Translations under genes and position numbers: made by a program
From: JBEKJU01 sp050011095
GTDB lineage: Bacteria; Desulfobacterota; Syntrophorhabdia; Syntrophorhabdales; WCHB1-27
DNA: 27,451 nucleotides
Assembly: GCA_050011095.1 (NCBI GenBank)
Contig: JBEKJU010000025.1
Location: 1 to 27,451, forward strand
Direction of reading: 5' to 3'
The notes under the pieces: generated by a model
What the model was told of the DNA's origin: nothing
Seen by the model: only the letters and a program-made list of their open reading frames with translations
Databases searched by the model: none
Part shown: one piece after another, positions 7,441 through 15,319 of the stretch
Numbering within the stretch: position 1 is the stretch's first letter
Layout: each line of letters begins with the position of its first letter

Positions 7441-9259
7441 GGGGGGCCACCGGCTTTATCTCTTTCTGCTCCTTCGGCTGCGCATCTCTCTGTTCCTTGG
7501 GGAAAAGGACCTGCGCCACGGCCTTCGCGATAGGCGCGGCCGCGGAGGCCCCGTGAAGCCCGTGTTCCACGAGTATACCCATCGCGACCGATGGGGCGTC
7601 GCTGGGCGCGAAGGCGATAAACCACGCATGGTCCGCTCCTCCGGTGCCCGACTGGGCGGAACCCGTTTTTCCGCTCATGCTGACATTGTCGAGCCGGGCG
7701 TTGCCGTAGGCCGTGCCGCCGGCCTCATTCACCACGCCTTTCATTCCCTCCTTGACTATGGTGATGTTCTGCTTGTTGAGCTTCGCATTTGCCCTCATGG
7801 CAGGCTCGAACACCTTGACGACCTTTCCCTCCGGGGAGACTATCCTGTTGACAATCTGGGGTTTGAACGTCACGCCCTCGTTGCCCATGAAGGAGGCGAG
7901 CTGCATGAGTCCGATGGGGGTGAGCCAGACCGCGCCCTGGCCGATGGCGACCGAAACAGTCTCCCCTTCGTACCATTTCTCGCCGAAGTTCTTCCTTTTC
8001 CATTCCGTCGAGGGGACGAGGCCGCTTTTCTCGCTCGGCAGGTCGATGCCGGTCGGCTTGGTGATGCCGATGGTCTCCGCCATCTGGTGGATGCTGTCCA
8101 CCCCCACCCTCAAGCCCGTGTTGTAGAAAAAGACGTCACACGACTGAACAATGCCCTTGTGGACGGCCACGGAGCCATGCCCCCTTTTCTGCCAGCACTT
8201 GAATACGTGACCGCCAAAGGCGAAGTGGCCCCCGCAGCCGAAGGCCGTCCTCTCGTTGATGGCGCCCTTTTCGAGGGCGGCGAGCGCAACGAGGGGCTTG
8301 AAGGTCGACCCCGGCGGGAACCGGCCCTGGATGACCCTGTTCTGGAGCGGATGGGACGGATCGGTCGCGATGGTCTTCCAGTATTCCCGCGATCCCGACG
8401 TGAGCTGGTTGGGATCGAAGGCGGGGTGGCTCACGAGGGCGAGGACGCCCCCGGTGCGCGGATCGGCTATGATGGCGCCCCCACTCTTCCCTTCGAGCGC
8501 CTGTTCGACCGTTGTCTGAACGTCCATGTCGATGTTGAGGTAAAGGTTGTGGCCCGAGACGGGCTCCACGATGTCGAGGACGCGCTGCTCCTTGCCGGAC
8601 GCGTCCACCTCCACCCTCTTTTCCCCGTCAACGCCCCTGAGATACTGCTCGTACATTTTTTCGAGCCCGAACTTGCCGATGGCGTCGCCCATGGAATACT
8701 TCTTGCCCTCGGGTGTTTTCAGCTCATCGGTGCCTATCTCCGATACATAGCCGAGCGTGTGGGAAAGCATCGTACCGTAGGGATAGTTGCGCTTGGGCTC
8801 GATCTGGATTATGACACCCGGCAGATAGAACTTGTTGGCCTCCACCTTCGCGACCTGGTCCATGGACATGTCGGACTCTATCTTTACCGGGAAGGACGAG
8901 GGAAAGTCCCTCGCGTCCTTCAATTTTTCGATAATGGCCTCCCGGTCAAGCTCCAGAAGCTGGACCATGCCATCGACGGTCTGGTTGAAATCCTTGATGT
9001 CCTCCCTCATGAGGTACAGGTTGAAGGAGGGGCGCGTATCCGCCAGAATCCTTCCCTTCCTGTCGAAAATGGTGCCCCTGGGGGCCAGTACCTTCTTGGC
9101 GCGCACCCGGTTTTGTTCGGAGAGCTTTCTCATCTCTTCACCCCTTAGTATCTGGAGATCAAAGAGACGCATGAAAAGGATGATCAGCGTGAAAACAAGC
9201 AGCCTTTCACACCACTTGTACTTTTTCTCCCGGGAGGTGGGCTCCTGTTGCTGCCGCAT
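7430..9259 (-). CDS. mrdA: penicillin-binding protein 2 (elongation transpeptidase)
   Basis: This 609-aa class B PBP cross-links peptidoglycan in the elongasome. It has one N-terminal membrane anchor (about 20-38, LLVFTLIILFMRLFDLQIL), a dimerisation/pedestal region with the RGTIFDRKGRILA motif (61-73), and a transpeptidase domain. The three active-site motifs are intact: STFK at 318-321 (Ser318 nucleophile), SCD at 373-375 and KTG at 531-533. The C-terminal tail is Lys/Glu/Gln-rich. It lies 2 nt after mreD and overlaps rodA by 11 nt. Confidence 0.95.
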   Translation of the reverse strand: MRQQQEPTSREKKYKWCERLLVFTLIILFMRLFDLQILRGEEMRKLSEQNRVRAKKVLAPRGTIFDRKGRILADTRPSFNLYLMREDIKDFNQTVDGMVQLLELDREAIIEKLKDARDFPSSFPVKIESDMSMDQVAKVEANKFYLPGVIIQIEPKRNYPYGTMLSHTLGYVSEIGTDELKTPEGKKYSMGDAIGKFGLEKMYEQYLRGVDGEKRVEVDASGKEQRVLDIVEPVSGHNLYLNIDMDVQTTVEQALEGKSGGAIIADPRTGGVLALVSHPAFDPNQLTSGSREYWKTIATDPSHPLQNRVIQGRFPPGSTFKPLVALAALEKGAINERTAFGCGGHFAFGGHVFKCWQKRGHGSVAVHKGIVQSCDVFFYNTGLRVGVDSIHQMAETIGITKPTGIDLPSEKSGLVPSTEWKRKNFGEKWYEGETVSVAIGQGAVWLTPIGLMQLASFMGNEGVTFKPQIVNRIVSPEGKVVKVFEPAMRANAKLNKQNITIVKEGMKGVVNEAGGTAYGNARLDNVSMSGKTGSAQSGTGGADHAWFIAFAPSDAPSVAMGILVEHGLHGASAAAPIAKAVAQVLFPKEQRDAQPKEQKEIKPVAPHAH

Positions 9260-9261
9260 GG

Positions 9262-9756
9262 CTACACCCTGCTCGGATAGCGGATCTTGAGATGTTCGAA
9301 GAGGCCGAACATGAAAAACGCGACAAAGCCCGTGACGATCGCATCGGGAACGGAAAAAAGCAAAACGTTATAGATGTTCTTTGTCTCTCCCTTCGAGAGC
9401 AGGGAGAGGGCCAGAAAAATGAGGGACTCCGCAAGGACCGAGGCGGCGCAGACGAGCGAAAAGGTGTACTTCGATTCGATGTACAATCTCTTCTTGAGGA
9501 AGATACAGCAGAGCAGGAGGCCGACGTTCGTGAAGAGCAGGGCGCCGGTGGGGCTGCTGGATAAGACTTCCTCAACAAAACCGAAGAGGACGGCCGCAAC
9601 GAGACCTTCAGCCGGCGAAAGGAAAAAGGTGCCGTAGATAATGAAAGGCACTCCCAGATCGGGTTTCGCAAGCTCCAGAGGCAGAAAAGAGGAGAGGGAG
9701 GACTCGCAGATCATCAGGGAGACGCCAAAGGCCAGGCACAGGAGCTTTTTTGTCAT
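9262..9756 (-). CDS. mreD: rod-shape-determining membrane protein MreD
   Basis: The 164-aa hydrophobic protein has about five predicted membrane segments and fits MreD by size, hydropathy and position between mreC and mrdA. MreD is poorly conserved, so the synteny carries much of the call. Recognisable is the FIIYGTFFLSPAEGLVAAVLFGFVEE region, which matches the helix-loop-helix of the family. The start codon overlaps the mreC stop by 4 nt. Confidence 0.88.
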   Translation of the reverse strand: MTKKLLCLAFGVSLMICESSLSSFLPLELAKPDLGVPFIIYGTFFLSPAEGLVAAVLFGFVEEVLSSSPTGALLFTNVGLLLCCIFLKKRLYIESKYTFSLVCAASVLAESLIFLALSLLSKGETKNIYNVLLFSVPDAIVTGFVAFFMFGLFEHLKIRYPSRV

Positions 9757-10553
9757 TTCTTCACTACCAGAACCTCGTCGAGCTTCTTGAAGTTGTTGAA
9801 GGGCATGACGTCGATGTCCGAGAAGAGTCCGGGCATGTTCTTGTTCACGCTGATGACGATGCCGACGGCGAGGCCTTTCGGGAAAATCGCGTCCTTGCCC
9901 GATGTGATCAGCTTGTCCCCGACCTCCAGCTCATCGTTCTTCAACACGTACTTGAGCTTGAGGGTCGTCTGGCCCGTGCCCTCCGCGATCCCCCTCGTGT
10001 TCTTGCCCGTCACGAAGACATCGACCGCGGAGTTCGTGTCATTGATCACCATTACCTTCGTATGCCAATTATTGACCTCCACCGCCTGACCCACTACGCC
10101 CAAAGGGGTGATCACCGGCATTTTCTCCCTTATCCCGGCATAGCGCCCCTTGTCGATGAGAATGCACTTGAACCAGTTCGTGACGTCCTCACCGACTATG
10201 CGAGACGCGATCATCTCGTTCGGCTGCCGCTCGACCAGCTCCAGAAGCCCCTTCAGCCGCTCGTTCTCCTTTTGGAGCTCGGGGATCTTCTGGTTTTCCA
10301 GCTCCATCGCGTCGAGCCTTTTCTTCAGTTCCGTATTCCTTTCCTTCACGTCGATCAGGTTGACGTAGTTTTCGACGACGTAGTCGGCGAAACGGGCGGG
10401 CGCCTTTATCACCTGCAGGACAGGCCCCACGCCGTCGGCGAGGTAAAATTTCGCCTTGCCGTAGCCCTTCTGAAAGATGGATATGTTCGTGAATAAGAGG
10501 AAAGAGATGGCGAGGAGCAGGATAGCCGCTATAATAATGAAGGAACCTTTCAC
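9753..10553 (-). CDS. mreC: rod-shape-determining protein MreC
   Basis: This 266-aa bitopic protein has an N-terminal anchor (about 5-24), a heptad-rich coiled coil (about 65-105, rich in Glu/Leu/Lys) and the two beta-barrel-like periplasmic domains of MreC (about 110-255). These include IDKGRYAGIREKMPVITPLG and the VGDKLITSG segment. It scaffolds MreB, MreD and PBP2 in the periplasm. The only well-placed start is GTG at 10551-10553, with a weak ribosome site. A 165-nt spacer separates it from mreB, unlike the tight spacing of the rest of the cluster. Confidence 0.93.
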   Translation of the reverse strand: MKGSFIIIAAILLLAISFLLFTNISIFQKGYGKAKFYLADGVGPVLQVIKAPARFADYVVENYVNLIDVKERNTELKKRLDAMELENQKIPELQKENERLKGLLELVERQPNEMIASRIVGEDVTNWFKCILIDKGRYAGIREKMPVITPLGVVGQAVEVNNWHTKVMVINDTNSAVDVFVTGKNTRGIAEGTGQTTLKLKYVLKNDELEVGDKLITSGKDAIFPKGLAVGIVISVNKNMPGLFSDIDVMPFNNFKKLDEVLVVKK

Positions 10554-10718
10554 CGCCGCTCTCTATTACCTGGACATCAGCACGCGCGCCGACCCACTGC
10601 TGCGTGGGTGCCCCGCGGCCGTCCCCTCCGTACACGTTCGCGCCCGCGCCGATCCGGTCCCGCGTCCGTGGGTAGCCGGCCTCCCCCTTGTAGAAAAGGA
10701 AGGAACATTGCCATGCCC
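10554..10718 (-). other. mreB-mreC spacer with stem-loop
   Basis: This 165-nt stretch contains no convincing gene. A perfect 6-bp stem ACCCAC/GTGGGT with a 6-nt loop lies at 10592-10609, and the surrounding sequence is very GC-rich. No U-run follows, so it is not a typical intrinsic terminator. It could be an mRNA processing or stability element that sets the MreB:MreC ratio (inference). Confidence 0.35.
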
Positions 10719-11759
10719 TTAAAACTTCGCCGCTATTTCTTTGAGAAGGTTCATCTCATCGAGGACCCTGCCGGCGCCTTCCACGACCGCCGTGAGGGGG
10801 TTATCGGCGACGATCACGGGCAATCTGGTCACCTCCTTGATGAGGAGGTCCAGGTTCCTCAGCATGGCGCCGCCGCCTGAAAGGACGATGCCCTTGTCCA
10901 CGATGTCCGCGGCCAGTTCGGGTGGCGTTCTCTCTAACGCGAGCCTGACGGAATCGACGATCGCATTCACCGGCTCGGCAATGGCCTCCCGGATGTCCTT
11001 TGACGAGATTTCGAGCGTCTTGGGGATGCCTCCCACAAGATCGCGGCCCTTTATCTCGAGGTCCAGTTCCTGCTCGTGCTCCACGGGGTAGGCGGACCCT
11101 ATGCTTATCTTGACGAACTCGGCCGTGCGCTCCCCTATGAGCAGGTTATACTTTCTCTTGATGTATTGAATGATCGCCTCATCGATCCTGTCCCCCGCGA
11201 TCCGGACGGAATTGCAGTAGACAATGCCCGAAAGGCTGATGACCGCGACCTCCGTCGTTCCCCCGCCGATATCGACGATCATGTTGCCGCTCGGCTCCGT
11301 GATGGGGAGTCCCACGCCGATGGCCGCGGCCATGGGCTCCTCTATGAGATAGACCTCCCGCGCGCCGGCCGACTCGGCCGACTCCTTGACCGCCCTCTTT
11401 TCGACCGGGGTGATGCCTGAAGGAATGGATATGACGATCCGTGGACGGGCGTATGATTTCTTGTTGTGTATTTTCTGGATGAAGTACTTGAGCATGGCCT
11501 CCGTGACCTCGAAGTCCGCGATGACCCCGTCCTTTAGAGGCCTGATGGCGACAATGCTCCCCGGCGTCTTCCCGAGCATCCTTTTCGCTTCTTCCCCAAC
11601 CGCTATAACCCTTTTTGCGCCCCGCTGATCCTGGTGAACAGCGACGACCGAAGGCTCGTTCGTGACGATACCCTTGCCCTTCAGGTAGACGAGGGTGTTC
11701 GCCGTCCCGAGGTCGATGGCCAAGTCTTTTGAGATGAATCCGAATAGAGCATCGAGCAT
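10719..11759 (-). CDS. mreB: actin-like elongasome protein MreB
   Basis: The 346-aa product is a full-length MreB, the ATP-dependent cytoskeletal filament protein that positions wall synthesis. The phosphate-1 motif DLAIDLGTANTLVY is near residue 13, phosphate-2 is NMIVDIGGGTTEVAVIS, and the adenosine motif is GIVLSGGGAML. The IEEPMAAAIGVGLPI segment is also typical. It is the first gene of mreBCD-mrdA-rodA and has its own AT-rich promoter region upstream, with a GGGGAGAG ribosome site. Confidence 0.97.
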   Translation of the reverse strand: MLDALFGFISKDLAIDLGTANTLVYLKGKGIVTNEPSVVAVHQDQRGAKRVIAVGEEAKRMLGKTPGSIVAIRPLKDGVIADFEVTEAMLKYFIQKIHNKKSYARPRIVISIPSGITPVEKRAVKESAESAGAREVYLIEEPMAAAIGVGLPITEPSGNMIVDIGGGTTEVAVISLSGIVYCNSVRIAGDRIDEAIIQYIKRKYNLLIGERTAEFVKISIGSAYPVEHEQELDLEIKGRDLVGGIPKTLEISSKDIREAIAEPVNAIVDSVRLALERTPPELAADIVDKGIVLSGGGAMLRNLDLLIKEVTRLPVIVADNPLTAVVEGAGRVLDEMNLLKEIAAKF

Positions 11760-11790
11760 TTCTATGGCTCTCCCCTTAATAATTAAGCTA

Positions 11791-11819
11791 TTGAAAAGTA
11801 AGAGCTAATATACTATTTT
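11791..11819 (+). promoter_or_regulatory. candidate promoter of the SurA/PpiD-like gene
   Basis: TTGAAA (11791-11796) and TATTTT (11814-11819) are spaced by 17 nt. It overlaps the mreB promoter on the opposite strand, so the two may compete. Confidence 0.4.
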
Positions 11820-11835
11820 AAAGTATCAAAATCAA
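11807..11835 (-). promoter_or_regulatory. candidate promoter of the mreB operon
   Basis: On the minus strand TTGATT (11830-11835) and TATATT (11807-11812) are spaced by 17 nt in the AT-rich divergent region. The -10 lies 47 nt before the mreB ATG, leaving room for a normal leader with an SD. Confidence 0.6.
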
Positions 11836-11885
11836 GCAAGGGAAAATATCAAAGGCCGCAAAATCACGGCACGACTGGAGAAGCG

Positions 11886-13274
11886 ATGTTAAGATTCATG
11901 CGAAAGCACGCGAGCAGGTGGCTCCTCGGGGTTATCTGCGCCATCATCATCGTCGTCTTCGTGTTCACCTTCGGTTTCAACAAAGGGGGACCGGAAAAGA
12001 CAATCGCCCAGGTGGGTCCCTACAAGATCTCGGCCGCCGAGTATTACAAGGCCTATAACAGGATGGAGGACTTCTACCGGCGCCTCTACGGGGACAAGTT
12101 CGACGAGGAGATGAGAAATCAGCTCAAGCTGAAAGAGATGGTAATGAATCAGCTTGTGGACAGGTACCTCCTTTTGACAGAGGCGGAGGATATGGGGGTG
12201 AGGGTTTCCAGGAAGGAGTTCGCCGAGTATCTGTCGGGCATCGAGGCCTTCAAGAGGAAGGGCGTCTTCGACCGGGACGTCTACAGCGAATTCCTGAGGA
12301 GAAACAATCTCGATCCGAAGACGTTCGAAGACGGCGAAAGACAGGCCATGGTGCTCGACAAGCTCATGACGATCATCCAGGATAATAACGGCGTCCAGAC
12401 CGACGAGCCGGCCGCATATGAGGCCTATTTGAGGGAGAGGGGGCAGATCAGGCTCTCCGTGGGGGTGTTCGACCCGGCCGATTACAGGGACAAGGTCACT
12501 GTAGACGAAAAGGAACTGGCGGCCCTCTACGAACGGGAGAAGGAGATGCACCGGTCGGAGAACATGTACCATGTGAGATATATGGTGATAGACGGAAAGA
12601 GCGGGGTCAAGGATGATCAGGCGTATATGGACCTATTGAAATCGAAGGACATGCCGGCCTACGGAAAATCGAAGGGCATCGAGGTGGTCGATCTCGGCAC
12701 GGCGAAAGAGAGCGATATTACGTCCCGGTTTGCCGGGCTCAAGGTGCTGGACTGGCTCAAAGGTCTCGGTAAAGGAGAGGTTTCCCTCCCCGTGAGAAGC
12801 GGTGACAGGTCGTACATCTTTCAGATGGTCGATCGCACGGACGGGAAACCCCTTGACAGGGCCGAGGCGATGAAGGCCATCAGGGCGCGCATAACCGATG
12901 AGAAGGCCAAGGTCATTGCCCGGATCAAGGCAGAGGATGCGATAAAAGAGAAGGGCCGGAAATTTTCCAGGGAGACGGGATATCTGGCGAAAAACAGCCC
13001 GACTGTTCCGGGGATCGGACAACTGCCGAGGGAGAGCGACGGTGTGCTCGCCCTCACAAAAGGACAGACCTACGAAAAACCCGTTGAGATCGGCGGCCGG
13101 TACTATGTCTTCGCGTATCTGGACGAGAAGCAGCCGGACAAAGATCAGTGGGAGAAAGAGAAGGAGGCCTACAAGCGGTTCTTCGCGGCGACAGCACGGA
13201 ACGCCTCTCTTGCGGCCTTTAAGGAGGACCTGAAAAGGTCGATAAAGGTGAGGGTCGACTGGAACGAGATCTAG
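11886..13274 (+). CDS. SurA/PpiD-like membrane-anchored chaperone
   Basis: The 462-aa protein has a single N-terminal membrane helix after basic residues (about 11-31, RWLLGVICAIIIVVFVFTFG). A SurA N-terminal type helical domain follows (about 35-185, with the KISAAEYYKAYNRMEDFYRR and NQLVDRYLLLTEAEDMGV patterns), then a Lys/Glu-rich region with weak parvulin-like similarity (about 200-450). This is the PpiD layout: an inner-membrane-anchored periplasmic folding factor for outer-membrane and exported proteins. Clear parvulin active-site residues are not evident, as in other PpiD proteins thought to act only as chaperones. The ATG follows CTGGAG. It is transcribed alone, divergent from mreB. 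Confidence 0.75.
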   Translation: MLRFMRKHASRWLLGVICAIIIVVFVFTFGFNKGGPEKTIAQVGPYKISAAEYYKAYNRMEDFYRRLYGDKFDEEMRNQLKLKEMVMNQLVDRYLLLTEAEDMGVRVSRKEFAEYLSGIEAFKRKGVFDRDVYSEFLRRNNLDPKTFEDGERQAMVLDKLMTIIQDNNGVQTDEPAAYEAYLRERGQIRLSVGVFDPADYRDKVTVDEKELAALYEREKEMHRSENMYHVRYMVIDGKSGVKDDQAYMDLLKSKDMPAYGKSKGIEVVDLGTAKESDITSRFAGLKVLDWLKGLGKGEVSLPVRSGDRSYIFQMVDRTDGKPLDRAEAMKAIRARITDEKAKVIARIKAEDAIKEKGRKFSRETGYLAKNSPTVPGIGQLPRESDGVLALTKGQTYEKPVEIGGRYYVFAYLDEKQPDKDQWEKEKEAYKRFFAATARNASLAAFKEDLKRSIKVRVDWNEI

Positions 13275-13286
13275 GATGACGGGGGG

Positions 13287-13480
13287 GTAGCGGCTACAAC
13301 GCGCATCTGCGGCGTCGTGCCGCACCCTGCGGGACTCTGACGTACAAAAAAGTACGCCTGCATGCCCTCACGCTTGCGCGCCACCAAATCTGCATCCTCA
13401 TGCTTGCCGCTCGGTCCAGGGGTGCGGCTGCCTTCTCCAATGGCGTAGCCTTGAATTTTGCGAACTAGTTCACTGCTCAA
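13287..13480. repeat. hairpin-rich dispersed-repeat candidate
   Basis: The gap between the PpiD-like gene and tsaD is packed with short hairpins: GTAGC-G-GCTAC (13287-13297), CCGCA-CCC-TGCGG (13320-13332) and CGTAC-AAAAAA-GTACG (13341-13356). The open frame on the minus strand (69 codons) does not look like a protein. The sequence resembles intergenic repeats seen in other anaerobic proteobacterial genomes, but this is memory, not a search. Confidence 0.45.
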
Positions 13481-13541
13481 TGGTAGTAAATAGGAAAGTT
13501 ATCGTACTTCCTTGATTTAGAAAGATTATTATAGGTCCTGC

Positions 13542-14546
13542 ATGATTACCCTCGGTATCGATACCTCCTGTGATGATACGTCCGTGGCGATCCTCGACGG
13601 CACGAGGGTGCTGTCTAATATCGTATCGAGCCAGGTTCCGCTTCACCGTCTCTTCGGCGGGGTCGTGCCGGAGATCGCCTCCAGGAAGCACGTGGAGCTG
13701 ATCGACGTGATATACAGGCAGGCCCTCACGGAAGCCGGTGTCGCCGTGGCAGACGTGGACGTTCTCGCGGTGACCCAGGGACCCGGCCTCATCGGATCGG
13801 TCCTCGTGGGTCTCTGCTTCGTGAAGGGCCTCGGTTTATCGACGGGAAAGCCGTTGGTGGGCGTGAACCACGTCGAGGCGCACGCCATGAGCATCTTCAT
13901 CGAAGAGCAGGTGGAGTTCCCCTTTGTGTCGCTAATTGTCTCCGGGGGGCACACCGTCCTTCTCCTCTTTTCCGAGCCGTGCAGATTCCGCATGCTCGGC
14001 ACGACGAGGGACGATGCGGTGGGCGAGGCCTTTGACAAGATCGCGAAGTACCTTGCCCTGGGGTATCCAGGAGGACGGATCATAGAGGAGCTTGCCCGGA
14101 CGGGGAACCCTGATTCCATTCCCTTTCCGAGACCCATGGCGGACGAGAAGAACTATGATTTCTCATTCAGCGGCCTGAAGACCGCCTTTATAAACTACGT
14201 GAAGAAATATGGCATAAGTGATGATAATCGCTATGATATACTTGCATCATTTCAGGAAGCGGCGTGCGACGTGCTTTCCGCAAAGACGGTAAAGGCGGCC
14301 CGGAGCGAGGGCGTCGCGAGGGTCGTTGTCGGCGGCGGGGTCGCCTCGAACGGCAGACTCAGGGAGGTGCTCGCCCGGCGATGCGCCGACGAGGGCATTT
14401 CCGTTTTTTGCCCGTCACCCCACCTCTGTACGGACAACGGGGCCATGGTTGCGGTCACTGGATGCTTCCACGCGCGCAAGCGCCTCTTTTCGCCCATAGA
14501 CATGAAGGGCTTCTCCCGCATGAGATGGGGTCGGGACGGGTGTTGA
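13542..14546 (+). CDS. tsaD: tRNA t6A threonylcarbamoyltransferase subunit TsaD
   Basis: This 334-aa Kae1/Gcp/TsaD protein transfers threonylcarbamoyl to A37 of ANN-decoding tRNAs, with TsaB/TsaE partners that are not in the window. The N-terminus MITLGIDTSCDDTSVAI is diagnostic. The metal-binding HVEAH is at 110-114, and the C-terminal CTDNGAMVA supplies the Asp ligand. Length and both ATPase-like lobes are complete. The ATG follows AGGTCC, and the first gene-free stretch upstream is the hairpin repeat. It is the lead gene of an overlapping run of five genes. Confidence 0.97.
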   Translation: MITLGIDTSCDDTSVAILDGTRVLSNIVSSQVPLHRLFGGVVPEIASRKHVELIDVIYRQALTEAGVAVADVDVLAVTQGPGLIGSVLVGLCFVKGLGLSTGKPLVGVNHVEAHAMSIFIEEQVEFPFVSLIVSGGHTVLLLFSEPCRFRMLGTTRDDAVGEAFDKIAKYLALGYPGGRIIEELARTGNPDSIPFPRPMADEKNYDFSFSGLKTAFINYVKKYGISDDNRYDILASFQEAACDVLSAKTVKAARSEGVARVVVGGGVASNGRLREVLARRCADEGISVFCPSPHLCTDNGAMVAVTGCFHARKRLFSPIDMKGFSRMRWGRDGC

Positions 14547-15319
14547 AAAAGAGCCTGGGCCAGCACCTCCTCAAGGACAAAAACCTCCTTGCGAAGATGG
14601 TGAGGCTCGCGGGCATAACTCAGGAAGACGTGGTGGTGGAGATAGGACCGGGCCACGGGGACCTCACGAGGTCGATTGCGGCGAAGGGCTGTCCTGTCCA
14701 CGCGATTGAGCTTGATGAGCGGTTCAGGGAGATCCTGGGAGGGCTCGAACAGGAGTTCCCGAATATAAAAGTCGTCTTTTCCGACGTCATGGCCGTAAGG
14801 CTTGCGGATATGGGCAGAGGGCGTAGAATAACCGCCATGGGGAATATTCCTTACTACCTGACCGGCGAGATACTGTTCAAGCTCCTTTACGAGAAGGCCG
14901 CCCTCAAGGGGGCCTATCTCACGGTCCAGAGGGAGGTGGCCCAAAGGATAGTGAGCCCGTCCCATTCCCGGAGCTACGGCGCCCTTTCCGTGATTTTCCA
15001 GCTTTACGCGTCGGTGAGGCTTCTTTTCACGGTCAAGGCCGCCCTCTTTATTCCCCCTCCGAAGGTGGAGAGCGCGTTTATCTCCATTGTCTTTCATGAT
15101 ACCGGCGAGGCCGACGGGGGGCTCGTCGCCTTCGTGAAGCAATGTTTTCGCTACAAGAGGAAATATCTCCGCCACTCGCTCTCGGGGCTTTTTGCGGAGC
15201 GGGAGATAGACGACCTGTACAGGCACATGGGGTTTTCGGCCTCTACCAGGGCGGAGGAGATAGAGCCGGAAGGGTTCCGGGAGATGCACCGTTTCCTGGC
15301 TGGGGCGGGAAAGACGTGA
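14525..15319 (+). CDS. rsmA: 16S rRNA (A1518/A1519) dimethyltransferase RsmA/KsgA
   Basis: With the ATG at 14525 the product is 264 aa, the usual size. It dimethylates two adenines in the 16S helix 45 loop. Visible are the N-terminal KKSLGQHLLKDKNL motif, the SAM-binding VVEIGPGHGDLT (37-48) and the catalytic GNIPYYLTGEI (NIPY at 107-110). The reading frame is open much further upstream inside tsaD, but family similarity begins only at LKKSLGQH. A GTG at 14540 is an alternative start. It overlaps tsaD by 22 nt and the next gene by 4 nt. Confidence 0.94.
   Translation: MGSGRVLKKSLGQHLLKDKNLLAKMVRLAGITQEDVVVEIGPGHGDLTRSIAAKGCPVHAIELDERFREILGGLEQEFPNIKVVFSDVMAVRLADMGRGRRITAMGNIPYYLTGEILFKLLYEKAALKGAYLTVQREVAQRIVSPSHSRSYGALSVIFQLYASVRLLFTVKAALFIPPPKVESAFISIVFHDTGEADGGLVAFVKQCFRYKRKYLRHSLSGLFAEREIDDLYRHMGFSASTRAEEIEPEGFREMHRFLAGAGKT

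Noticed and set aside
7427..9148. A 573-codon plus-strand open frame opposite mrdA
   Set aside because: It is the GC-rich shadow of a certain gene (PBP2 with all motifs), with low-complexity Gly/Arg/His composition and no family pattern. The same applies to long frames opposite hemE, alr and dapL.
10554..10718. Riboswitch between mreB and mreC
   Set aside because: No known riboswitch core motif is visible; only one simple stem-loop.
13271..13480. 69-codon minus-strand frame between the PpiD-like gene and tsaD
   Set aside because: It coincides with the hairpin array and overlaps the preceding stop region; better explained as a non-coding repeat.
15142..15315. Longer N-terminus for the HgdB-like protein
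   Set aside because: This part lies wholly inside rsmA in another frame and has no family similarity; GTG 15316 fits the overlap pattern of the operon.
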